Positions 25,135 through 33,419 of a DNA stretch of 64,000 nucleotides are shown here, in pieces. The notes under the pieces are model-generated. The model saw only the letters and a list, made by a program, of their open reading frames with translations. It did not search any database and had not been told where the DNA came from. The stretch lies in the NCBI RefSeq assembly GCF_042427575.1, contig NZ_JBHMFD010000001.1:186001-250000 (forward strand). Reading direction: 5' to 3'. Both the position numbers and the translations under genes were made by a program. Positions within the stretch are counted from its first letter, which is position 1; each line of letters opens with the position of its first letter. This stretch comes from Bergeyella porcorum. GTDB taxonomy: Bacteria; Bacteroidota; Bacteroidia; Flavobacteriales; Weeksellaceae.

Positions 25135-26262
25135 TTAAGATTTAAAAAACTCCAAAACAGATTCTGTAATGTAAGACAATTGCTCATCATCTAGCTCGGT
25201 ATGCATCGGTAGAGAAATCACTTGCTCTATGAGTAGGTCCGTATTTTTAAAATCTTCTGGATTGCTTTCTTGGAAATAAGCTTTTTGGTTTCTCAAAGCA
25301 ATAGGGTAATAAATCATCGCTGGAATGTCTTTCTCAGCTAAAAACGCTACCAAATCGTTTCTTTTTCCATTTAAAATCCTTAGTGTATATTGATGGAATA
25401 CGTGGGTAGAGTGTTCTGCTCTTTTAGGCAACAAAATATCTGGATGATTGGCAAACGCTTCATCATAGAAGTCGGCAGCCTTTCTTCTGGCTTCATTATA
25501 ACCATCTAAGTGTGGTAATTTCTTTCTTAAAACGGCTGCTTGTATACTATCTAATCTAGAATTAACGCCAATGACATCGTGGTGGTAACGCTGGTACATT
25601 CCGTGGTTTACGATGCCTCTTATCTGGTGTGCCAGTTCATCATCATTGGTAAAGATAGCACCGCCATCACCATAGCATCCTAAGTTTTTGGAAGGGAAAA
25701 AAGAAGTGGTTCCTAAAGTTCCCATTGTACCAGATTTCTTCACAGAGTCATCAGAAAAAGTATAGTCTGCTCCAATAGCTTGAGCATTGTCTTCCACTAC
25801 ATAGAGCTGATGCTCTTTAGCGATTTTGAGAATTTCCTCCATATTGGCACATTGCCCGAAAAGGTGAACGGGAATGATGGCTTTGGTTTTATCCGTAATG
25901 GCTGCTTTTATTTTTTCAGTATCGATGGTAAAAGTGTCATAGTCCACATCTACCAATACCGCTTTCAGTTTAAGCAAATGAATAATTTCTACCGTTGCAG
26001 CAAAGGTAAAATCACTGGTAATAATCTCATCACCTTCTTTTAGGTCCAATGCCATTAGTGCAATTTGAAGAGCATCGGTACCATTAGCACAAGGGATAAC
26101 GTGCTTCACACCCAAATAATCTTCCAGCTCTTTTTGGAAAGATTTCACCTCTGGGCCATTGATGAAAGCTGCAGAATCCATCACATTCAAAACGGCATTA
26201 TCTACATCTGATTTTATTTTATAATACTGGCTTTGCAAATCTACCATCTGTATCTTTTTCAT
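25135..26262 (-). CDS. DegT/DnrJ/EryC1-family sugar aminotransferase
   Basis: PLP enzyme that aminates a keto-sugar nucleotide for surface polysaccharide. 375 aa. Asp158 in VVEDNAQAIGA holds the PLP ring and Lys192 in FFPSKNLGCYGDGGA forms the Schiff base. ANGTDALQIAL (59-69) is the usual PLP-phosphate loop. Its likeness to WbpE-type enzymes is evident, but the exact sugar cannot be read. It is upstream of galE, 10 bp apart on the same strand, consistent with glycan precursor supply. Confidence 0.9.
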   Translation of the reverse strand: MKKIQMVDLQSQYYKIKSDVDNAVLNVMDSAAFINGPEVKSFQKELEDYLGVKHVIPCANGTDALQIALMALDLKEGDEIITSDFTFAATVEIIHLLKLKAVLVDVDYDTFTIDTEKIKAAITDKTKAIIPVHLFGQCANMEEILKIAKEHQLYVVEDNAQAIGADYTFSDDSVKKSGTMGTLGTTSFFPSKNLGCYGDGGAIFTNDDELAHQIRGIVNHGMYQRYHHDVIGVNSRLDSIQAAVLRKKLPHLDGYNEARRKAADFYDEAFANHPDILLPKRAEHSTHVFHQYTLRILNGKRNDLVAFLAEKDIPAMIYYPIALRNQKAYFQESNPEDFKNTDLLIEQVISLPMHTELDDEQLSYITESVLEFFKS

Positions 26263-26317
26263 AAAAAATAAATTTTCGTAAAAATAATAATATTTATCGG
26301 ATTACGCTTTATGATTT

Positions 26318-27637
26318 TTATTCAGCTTTATTAGCGTTTTTCTCTATTGGAGAATTTCTGCTCAACATCGCTACCAACAGAAATGCTACCAATGAAGGCA
26401 AAAGCCATTCTAAACTATACTCACTCAGCGGAATAGCATTTTTTAATTGATACAATCCTGAAACAGGAAGCTTTAAATTTTCTGCTACGGAAATCAAAGA
26501 AACCAATCCTGCCACTACTATCCCTGCAATATAAGGCTGTCTGCTTTTCACCTTCTTACCAAAAACCAAAATGTAAAGCATCATTGCAAAAGTGATAGGA
26601 TAGATAAAAAGTAAAATATTAATAGCATAGCTGATGATGGTATCCACACTATTGATGGACAGCAATATAGAAACTACCGTACAAAGCAATACTCCTATCT
26701 TATAGCTAAGCTTCCCTTTGGTGAGTTTTTCAAAAAAGGCTCCTGTGGCAGAAGTAAGTGCAATGGCGGTAGTAAGACAAGCCAAAGCGATAACAATGGA
26801 AATGATAAAAGCTCCTTTTTTCCCCAGCACCGAATGTGAAATGTGCAAAAGCAACGCCGTTCTGGAAACTTCCCCTTGCGTCTGATAATCGGTAGTTGCC
26901 CCCAAATAAATCAGTCCTCCATAAATCAAAAGAAGAAAAACCGTGGAAACCACACCTGCCCAAATGGTGATATTAATCCGCTCCGAAATGGAAGCGTAGC
27001 CGCTCTGCATCACTGCCGCTATAATCATCCCTGCAAAAATTACCGATGCCAAAACATCCAAAGTCTGATAGCCCTCTACAAATGAAAAAGTGAAAAGCTC
27101 TGCCCCCGTCATCACAGGCGTTTCTGGTATTTTCATAGGATTGAATACTCCCAGAAAGACTAAAATCAGTAATGAGATTAATAAAAATGGCGTAAGCACC
27201 ATCCCGATGATGTCCACTATCTTGGTCTGAGAGATGGACAATGCAAGTACCACAGAGAAAAATATAATGGCAAATAACACATTATTAAAATCGGGAAAGA
27301 AAGGTAAAACACCTATTTCAAATGTAGTAGCTCCCGTTCTTGGAATGGAAACCAAAGGCCCAATGCATAAAATGATGAGCAATGCCAAAACATTGATAAA
27401 CTGAGGATGAATACGCTTGCCCAAATCTACAAAAGCCGTCCCAGATTTAGCAACCATCACAACACCCAAAAAAGGAGATAATATGGCTGTGATGAAAAAT
27501 CCAAACAATGCCAACGACCAATCTGCACCAGCCTTCAGCCCGATGTAAGGAGGTAAAATAAGGTTGCCCGCTCCGAAAAACATTGCAAAAAGAGCAAAAC
27601 CAACAGTAAGTACGGTGAATAATTTATTCTTCTTCAT
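26318..27637 (-). CDS. brnQ: Branched-chain amino acid transporter, BrnQ family
   Basis: Sodium-coupled carrier for Leu/Ile/Val. 439 aa with about 12 membrane helices. The N-terminal FALFAMFFGAGNLILPPYIG (about 15-34) is the LIVCS family signature with the unwound helix-1 GAGN. It is preceded by a perfect palindrome 5 bp before the start codon (27642-27659) that may serve in control. It stands alone, 55 bp from the aminotransferase gene. Confidence 0.93.
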   Translation of the reverse strand: MKKNKLFTVLTVGFALFAMFFGAGNLILPPYIGLKAGADWSLALFGFFITAILSPFLGVVMVAKSGTAFVDLGKRIHPQFINVLALLIILCIGPLVSIPRTGATTFEIGVLPFFPDFNNVLFAIIFFSVVLALSISQTKIVDIIGMVLTPFLLISLLILVFLGVFNPMKIPETPVMTGAELFTFSFVEGYQTLDVLASVIFAGMIIAAVMQSGYASISERINITIWAGVVSTVFLLLIYGGLIYLGATTDYQTQGEVSRTALLLHISHSVLGKKGAFIISIVIALACLTTAIALTSATGAFFEKLTKGKLSYKIGVLLCTVVSILLSINSVDTIISYAINILLFIYPITFAMMLYILVFGKKVKSRQPYIAGIVVAGLVSLISVAENLKLPVSGLYQLKNAIPLSEYSLEWLLPSLVAFLLVAMLSRNSPIEKNANKAE

Positions 27638-27641
27638 TAGC

Positions 27642-27659
27642 TTAACTTTTTTAAGTTAA
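27642..27659. promoter_or_regulatory. Palindrome abutting brnQ start
   Basis: TTAACTT-TTTT-AAGTTAA is a perfect 7-bp inverted repeat ending 5 bp before the brnQ ATG. Its position suits an operator or a start-blocking hairpin. The rest of the 333-bp gap to 27970 holds only the yqhD promoter; nothing else was seen. Confidence 0.4.
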
Positions 27660-27924
27660 ATATTTAGCAATTTTTGATTGTTTTATTCAATTAATGACAA
27701 TTAAATCTGTTTTAAAGGTCGTAAGATAATCATTTTATTCCTAATATCTAAAATTTATAATCCCCAAAAAGTGCTACCCTCTGATTTTAAACTTATTAAA
27801 AATACTGAAGTGGTATAAATCTTCGTTTTCATCGTACGCATTTCAATGAATAGGATTAGAAAATAGACAAATTTTGAATGACCGAATACCTTACAACATT
27901 GTGTAAATTCCAATAAAAATACTC

Positions 27925-27953
27925 TTGCGTATCCTTTAGAATTTGTACTTTTG
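27925..27953 (+). promoter_or_regulatory. Promoter of the YqhD-type dehydrogenase
   Basis: TTG (27925-27927), 18-bp spacer, TACTTTTG (27946-27953): a full match to the flavobacterial TTG-N17-19-TAnnTTTG promoter, 17 bp before the ATG. Confidence 0.75.
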
Positions 27954-27970
27954 AAGTAAAATATACAGTT

Positions 27971-29134
27971 ATGCTCAACTTTGAACTTAAAAATCCTACC
28001 AAAATTATTTTTGGAAAAGGTGAAATTGCAAAATTAACCAATGAAATCCCTACCGATGCTAAGATTCTAATGCTCTATGGCGGTGGTAGTATTATGAAAA
28101 ATGGCGTTTACCATCAGGTGAAAGAAGCTCTAAAACAGCATCAGGTGGAAGAGTTTGGGGGCATCCCTGCCAATCCAGAATATGAAGTTTTAATGGATGC
28201 TCTGAAGGTCATCAAAGAAAAAAATATCAATTATCTTTTAGCAGTAGGTGGTGGCTCTGTGATAGATGGAACCAAATTTCTTGCCGCTGCTGCCAACTAT
28301 AATGGGGAACCTTGGGATATTCTGAAACAGCAAATACGCACTTATGAAGGTGATGCTTTGCCTTTTGCTACGGTGCTTACGCTGCCTGCTACGGGCTCTG
28401 AAATGAACTCTGGCTATGTGATTTCTAGAAGAGCTACGGGGGAGAAATTGTCCTCTGGTGGACCAGGCTTATTCCCTTTGGTATCTATCCTAGACCCAGA
28501 GGTTATCCGCACCATTCCAAAACATCAGATTGCCAATGGCATTGCCGATGCTTACACCCACGTTTTAGAGCAATATATGACTTATAAAACGGCTGCTACA
28601 TTGCAAGACCGCTTCTCAGAAAGTATTTTGCAAACCCTACAAGAAGTAGCACCTAAGGTATTGGCAGAAAATTTTGATTATGATGCAGCTGCCAATTTTA
28701 TGTGGTGCTGCACAATGGCTCTGAACGGACTCATTGCCAAAGGAGTGCCTACCGATTGGGCGGTGCATAGTATGGGACACGAACTAACGGCTCAGTATGG
28801 TATAGACCACGCGAGAACCTTGGCTATTATTGCCCCATCCCACTACCGTTATTATTTTGAAAATAAAAAGGAGAAATTGGCTCAATATGCTGAACGCGTT
28901 TGGAATATCTGTGATGGAAGCACCGAAGAAAAAGCAATAAAAGGGATTGAGCAATTGGAACAGTTTTTCCACAACATCGGGATTAAAACAAAACTTTCTG
29001 ATTATACCGAAGAATATTCTGAAACGGCTGAAAAGGTTCAGAAAGCCTTTGAGGAGAGAAGTTGGCTTGGCATAGGTGAGCACAAAACCCTTACACCACA
29101 AGATGCTTTTAAAATCGTGGAGATGAGCTATTAA
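27971..29134 (+). CDS. yqhD: Iron-containing alcohol dehydrogenase, YqhD type
   Basis: NADPH-dependent aldehyde reductase/alcohol dehydrogenase. 387 aa as in E. coli YqhD. Metal ligands Asp193, His197 (DAYTHVLEQY), His266 and His280 (AVHSMGH...GIDHAR) each sit one residue from the E. coli positions. The nucleotide loops YGGGSIMKNG (37-46) and GGGSVIDGTKF (93-103) are intact. It faces clpS across a shared bidirectional terminator. It probably detoxifies reactive aldehydes, by family analogy. Confidence 0.93.
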   Translation: MLNFELKNPTKIIFGKGEIAKLTNEIPTDAKILMLYGGGSIMKNGVYHQVKEALKQHQVEEFGGIPANPEYEVLMDALKVIKEKNINYLLAVGGGSVIDGTKFLAAAANYNGEPWDILKQQIRTYEGDALPFATVLTLPATGSEMNSGYVISRRATGEKLSSGGPGLFPLVSILDPEVIRTIPKHQIANGIADAYTHVLEQYMTYKTAATLQDRFSESILQTLQEVAPKVLAENFDYDAAANFMWCCTMALNGLIAKGVPTDWAVHSMGHELTAQYGIDHARTLAIIAPSHYRYYFENKKEKLAQYAERVWNICDGSTEEKAIKGIEQLEQFFHNIGIKTKLSDYTEEYSETAEKVQKAFEERSWLGIGEHKTLTPQDAFKIVEMSY

Positions 29135-29158
29135 ACCCAACCAATATATTTCTAAACC

Positions 29159-29190
29159 AAAATCCCCGAATGTTACTTTTCGGGGATTTT
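29159..29190. terminator. Bidirectional terminator between yqhD and clpS
   Basis: AAAATCCCCGAA (29159-29170) and TTCGGGGATTTT (29179-29190) form a perfect 12-bp stem with A/T tails usable in both directions between convergent genes. Confidence 0.88.
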
Positions 29191-29194
29191 ATTC

Positions 29195-29506
29195 TTACTG
29201 TATTTCACTCGTCAAGCCTCTGGACAGCAACTTCTCGTGCATTGGCTCTATAAGTTCCAGACTTCCTGTTTTTACGGTACATTTACCTTTATAATGCACC
29301 AGCATCGTACATTGTTCTGCTTGCTCTAAAGTGTGATGGCAAATTTCTATTAAGCATTGGATGACAAAATCAAAGGTATTGACATCATCGTTCCAAAGTA
29401 CCAATCGGTTGTTTTCCTCTATATCCTCCATCACCGCAACATCTTCCTCATATTCCCTCTGAGGATTGTCGTAATCGTGGATATGATTAAAATATGGATT
29501 TTGCAT
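29195..29506 (-). CDS. clpS: ATP-dependent Clp protease adaptor ClpS
   Basis: It binds N-degron substrates and hands them to ClpAP. 103 aa. The fold signature LVLWNDDVNTFDFVIQCL (36-53) is clear, as is HYKGKCTVKTG (about 77-87). The first 25 residues are polar and likely disordered. It starts 11 bp past the stop of the CNNM/CBS gene, so the two are probably co-transcribed. Confidence 0.93.
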   Translation of the reverse strand: MQNPYFNHIHDYDNPQREYEEDVAVMEDIEENNRLVLWNDDVNTFDFVIQCLIEICHHTLEQAEQCTMLVHYKGKCTVKTGSLELIEPMHEKLLSRGLTSEIQ

Positions 29507-29517
29507 CTTCGTATTTT

Positions 29518-30873
29518 TTAAGCCAATGGTTCTTCGGAGCTGATGGTTTCGTTATCAGCGATATCATATACCAATTCTACCAGTTCAACACTTTTATTAT
29601 TCATTTTTAAAATCTTGAAATGATAGCCATTCATATCAAACTCTTGGTTTTCTTCTGGGATATCTTCCAATTCGTGCAAGATGTAGCCTGCTAAAGTATT
29701 AAACTCTCCTTCCTCGGAAAGTGGGAATAACTTGGGCAAATACTCATTAATCTCTTCCAATGGTTGGGTGGCTTGTACCCAATAGGTATTTTCTCCTACT
29801 TTATCTACTATTTTATCTTCATCATCTTCCTCATCCTGAATTTCTCCTACCAATTCTTCCAAAATATCTTCCAAAGTGATAATCCCTTCGGTACCTCCAA
29901 ATTCATCAATTACGATGGCTAAGTGCTGTTTTTTCTGTTGGAAAACCTTCATCAGGTCTGAAATTTTCTTGCTTCCTACCACAAAAAACGCTTCACGCAT
30001 TAGTATTCTTAGGGTTTCGTGGTCTATATCACCTTTTCTCTTGATGTATTCTCTGATGATTTCCTTAGCATAAAATATCCCAATGATATTGTCTATAGAA
30101 TCTTCATAAACTGGAATACGAGAGTAGCCACTTTCCATTATCTGATTGATGATATCCTCTACAGAATCCTCTATATCAATGGATAAGATATTCTGCCTTG
30201 GTACCATAATTTGCTTAGCCGAGTGGTCTGTAAAATCAAAAGCATTTTTAATGATTTCGTAGTTTTCCTCTTGTATTTCCCCAGAATCTGCCGATTGCTT
30301 CACTAGTAGCTGGAGCTCTTCGGTAGAATGAATTTCATTTTCTGAAGCAGGATGTATTTTGATTAATCTCAAAAAAGCATTAGACATCTGATTCATCGCC
30401 CAGATAAAAGGTCTGAAAATGGTGTAGAAAAACCTAAGCGGAACAGCAATAGCCATTGTGGTAGGCTCTGCTTTTCTTATGGCGATAGATTTGGGGATAA
30501 GTTCACCAAATACAATATGCATAATGGTGATAATCAAAAAACTGAGTACCAAAGATATGGTGGTAATCAGTCCTTGGTCTGTAGTCCAATCGAAATAGAC
30601 AAATAAGTTCTCTATAATATGGTGCATAGCACTCTCTCCTACCCACCCTAAGGCTAATGATGCTAAGGTAATCCCCAGCTGTGTGGCGGAAAGGTATTCA
30701 TCCAAATGCTTGATGATATGCTCTGCTTGCTTTGCGATAGAGTTGCCCTCAGCGGCTTTCAGCTGGATTTGAGAGTAACGAACCTTTACGATTGAAAATT
30801 CTGCGGCTACGAAAAAGCCATTGAGTAATACTAAAAATAATGCTAATAAAAGCTTGACTATGTCCGAGTCCAT
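29518..30873 (-). CDS. Hemolysin/CorC-family membrane protein (CNNM + CBS)
   Basis: 451 aa. The N-terminal CNNM domain has about four hydrophobic segments (7-25, 60-80, 100-125, 135-155) with GELIPKSIAIRKAE. Two CBS domains cover about 200-330 (PRQNILSIDIEDSVEDII; VIDEFGGTEGIITLEDILEELVGEI). A CorC/HlyC C-terminal domain ends it. The family is linked to magnesium/cobalt efflux and, in gliding flavobacteria, includes GldE. I cannot tell which role applies here. It is followed by clpS 11 bp downstream. Confidence 0.88.
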   Translation of the reverse strand: MDSDIVKLLLALFLVLLNGFFVAAEFSIVKVRYSQIQLKAAEGNSIAKQAEHIIKHLDEYLSATQLGITLASLALGWVGESAMHHIIENLFVYFDWTTDQGLITTISLVLSFLIITIMHIVFGELIPKSIAIRKAEPTTMAIAVPLRFFYTIFRPFIWAMNQMSNAFLRLIKIHPASENEIHSTEELQLLVKQSADSGEIQEENYEIIKNAFDFTDHSAKQIMVPRQNILSIDIEDSVEDIINQIMESGYSRIPVYEDSIDNIIGIFYAKEIIREYIKRKGDIDHETLRILMREAFFVVGSKKISDLMKVFQQKKQHLAIVIDEFGGTEGIITLEDILEELVGEIQDEEDDEDKIVDKVGENTYWVQATQPLEEINEYLPKLFPLSEEGEFNTLAGYILHELEDIPEENQEFDMNGYHFKILKMNNKSVELVELVYDIADNETISSEEPLA

Positions 30874-30935
30874 TTAAAAGTTTAATAACTATTATGTTGC
30901 AAAGATAGGATTTTTTATTTAATCTCCTTCCTCAA

Positions 30936-31850
30936 TTATTCTAATGCTTTAGTAGCCTTCCCTATATTTTTGATACCCGAAGGTGTTTTTTCATAAACTT
31001 CTAAAACATAGTTCCCTCTTTGGAAGTCATCATTTTCCCATTGGGTGGTTACCGTTACATTTGTCCCATTGATATAGTTTATTATCAGTTTTTCAGAATA
31101 TATTTTCTGCTCTCCATTTAATAAAAATGTTCCCGAGGCTTTATTAGAAAAAGTTGCCAATGTCTTATCTGGAAGATGAACCACCAAATAGAGTTCTTTC
31201 TCTCCCGTCTCTGCCAAAAGGTTTTCATTGATATCAAAACTCACTTCCAATTTATCTATTCTGGAAGCCTTATCGGTCTGTACTTCTTTTCCGTTTCGCC
31301 TCACTTTTACACCTTTTAAGATAAAATTAGAGATAGACAGTTTAGAAGCGTATTTGATGAGATTATCCTTCTTCAGAGAGTTTAGTTTCTCTCTTTCTAT
31401 CTGCTGATTAAGATTTTTTTTATCTTTTTCTAATGTTTTTATTTGAGCTAAAAGTGTTTTTTGTTTCTCAGCATCTTTTTCTGTTTGTAGGTTTAGGGCA
31501 GCCTTATCTTTCTGGAGATGTTCTATCCTTTTATTGTATTCTTTCAGTACATTTTGAGAAATTTCACTCATCAATTGTTTTGCTACCAAAAGTTCTTCTT
31601 CTGAAATGGCATTTTTTTTCAGAATGGTTTCTATTTGAGATTTCTGCATCAGAATCGTATTATTACTGATGGCCAAATCTTTCATATTATTTTCTAAATC
31701 TACTTGCAAAAGTTCATAATCTGATTTTAGATTGATAAACTCTGTTTTGATTTCGGCTTCAGACATATCGTCATTGGTACTATCATAAAACAAATACGCA
31801 GAAAGCCCTACTACTAATGCTGAAAGTGATATGATTATTTTGTTTTTCAC
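30936..31850 (-). CDS. Membrane-anchored coiled-coil protein
   Basis: Not recognised as a named family. 304 aa with an N-terminal anchor (about 4-20, IIISLSALVVGLSAYLF), then a long coiled coil (about 32-165, many Leu/Lys/Glu heptads, e.g. QKTLLAQIKTLEKDKKNL). A beta-rich C-terminal domain (about 172-300) ends in a VLEVYEKTPSG-type motif. It begins 2 bp after the histidine kinase stop, so it is translated from the same mRNA and may sense or transmit a periplasmic signal with it. That role is inference. Confidence 0.8.
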   Translation of the reverse strand: MKNKIIISLSALVVGLSAYLFYDSTNDDMSEAEIKTEFINLKSDYELLQVDLENNMKDLAISNNTILMQKSQIETILKKNAISEEELLVAKQLMSEISQNVLKEYNKRIEHLQKDKAALNLQTEKDAEKQKTLLAQIKTLEKDKKNLNQQIEREKLNSLKKDNLIKYASKLSISNFILKGVKVRRNGKEVQTDKASRIDKLEVSFDINENLLAETGEKELYLVVHLPDKTLATFSNKASGTFLLNGEQKIYSEKLIINYINGTNVTVTTQWENDDFQRGNYVLEVYEKTPSGIKNIGKATKALE

Positions 31851-31852
31851 GG

Positions 31853-33268
31853 TTAAAATTTATAAAATTCTATAAAAAATGTTGTTCCGAAATTCGGCTG
31901 AGATTCAAACCAAATTTTTCCTTTATAATCTTCTACAATTTTCTTTACCATTGATAAGCCCAAGCCCATTCCCTCAGATTTTGTGGTAAAATTAGGCAAG
32001 AATACTTTACCTTTTTGCTCATCTGAAATTCCTAATCCATTATCTGTAATAGAAATAGTGAATTTTTCCGATTGATTAATAAGCTCTACCTCTACCCTTT
32101 TTTCCCTATCATTTGGGATTGCTTGCAAGCCATTTTTCACAATATTGGTGATAATCCTAGTGAGGTAAAGTGGGTCTATTTTATAGTGTAGTTGCTCTAC
32201 ATTCTTAGTAAATGCCACTTCATTGGGTGGAAAAATAGCAAGTGTATTTTGTATAACTTCCACTATTTCAATATCTGTTTCTTCATTCAGAGGCATTTTA
32301 GCAAAGTCTGAAAAAGATTTTGTAATGGCACTGATAAGGTCTATCTGATGAACCACTGTTTTGGTAAGTGTTTTTACTTTTTCCATATTATCTGGATCAT
32401 CTGCCTTGTAGCGTCTATGGAAATTTTGTACCGTCAGCCTCATTGGTGTCAATGGATTATTGATTTCGTGAGCTACTTGTCTTGCCATTTCCTTCCAAGC
32501 TTCTTCCCTCTCTGTTTTTTGCAACATTTTTTTCTGCTCTTCCAGCTGCACAAGCATTTGATTGTAAGCTATAACCAAAGGCGTTATCTCATCATTTTCT
32601 TCATATTCCAATGGACTTTGCAAGTTATTAACATCTGTACTAAGTACCTTTTGGGAAATAGCCACTATTTTTTCTGTTAGTTTTTTTGAAATCCACCAAG
32701 AGAATGCTGCACAAAGACACACCAAAAATAAAACGAGTAGAAAATTTTGTTTCAATAAAACTCCTATTTTAGGAAACATAGAATAGCGAGATTCTACCAA
32801 TTGAACCACTAAAATCGCTGTATTCTTATGTTGCTTATCTTTCAGGAAAGTAAAGGAATTTACCAGTGTAGCATCTAAATTGTCTATGTTATGTTCCTCT
32901 GTATAAAGTAACTGCACTTTCAATTGCTGTAAGACCTTTGGCGAAACCGATTTCAAAGAATTATGACTACTAGAATATAAAGCACCATCTAAACCAAATA
33001 TAGAAACCTTAGCATTATGCAGATTGGCAAGCTCATAGACCTTCTCCACTAGAAGCGAATCTGTGTATTTCCAATTATTTTTATTGGTAGCATACTGCAA
33101 TCCTTCTGCTATATTTCTGCTAATTTTCTCTACATTTCTATTTCTAAGTGCCTCAAAATTTTTCTGATTCTGATAAAAATTTAGACTTATAATCAATATC
33201 AAAAATAACAACCCTGTAAAAAAGGCTGCTAAGAACATTTTCCCTCTAAAAGTTAATCTTCTTATCAA
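31853..33268 (-). CDS. Sensor histidine kinase, NtrY-like
   Basis: 471 aa. Membrane helix 1 spans about 11-30, the periplasmic sensor 31-172, and helix 2 about 175-192, followed by a HAMP linker. The phosphoacceptor is His267 in QVAHEINNPLTPMRL. The ATPase domain has an N box (ITNIVKNGLQAIPND), G1 (ITDNGLGIS) and G2 (GMGLGLSMVKKIV). The NPLTP pattern places it near NtrY-type kinases. No response regulator is adjacent; the only partner gene is the coiled-coil protein 2 bp downstream. Confidence 0.92.
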   Translation of the reverse strand: MIRRLTFRGKMFLAAFFTGLLFLILIISLNFYQNQKNFEALRNRNVEKISRNIAEGLQYATNKNNWKYTDSLLVEKVYELANLHNAKVSIFGLDGALYSSSHNSLKSVSPKVLQQLKVQLLYTEEHNIDNLDATLVNSFTFLKDKQHKNTAILVVQLVESRYSMFPKIGVLLKQNFLLVLFLVCLCAAFSWWISKKLTEKIVAISQKVLSTDVNNLQSPLEYEENDEITPLVIAYNQMLVQLEEQKKMLQKTEREEAWKEMARQVAHEINNPLTPMRLTVQNFHRRYKADDPDNMEKVKTLTKTVVHQIDLISAITKSFSDFAKMPLNEETDIEIVEVIQNTLAIFPPNEVAFTKNVEQLHYKIDPLYLTRIITNIVKNGLQAIPNDREKRVEVELINQSEKFTISITDNGLGISDEQKGKVFLPNFTTKSEGMGLGLSMVKKIVEDYKGKIWFESQPNFGTTFFIEFYKF

Positions 33269-33357
33269 AAAATATCACTCTAATTATAATGCAAAAATAA
33301 TTTATTTTACTGAAAAAACAGTTCACCAATCATAAAATTTATCTCAAAAAAAAACTA

Positions 33358-33384
33358 AAAACTGCCCTCGTCAGAAGGCAGTTT
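33358..33384 (-). terminator. Intrinsic terminator after rpsA
   Basis: AAACTGCC and GGCAGTTT arms around 33359-33384, followed on the minus strand by a T-rich run, 36 bp past the rpsA stop. Confidence 0.75.
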
Positions 33385-33419
33385 CATTAGATATTTCAAT
33401 TTGAAAATCAAAAGGTTAA

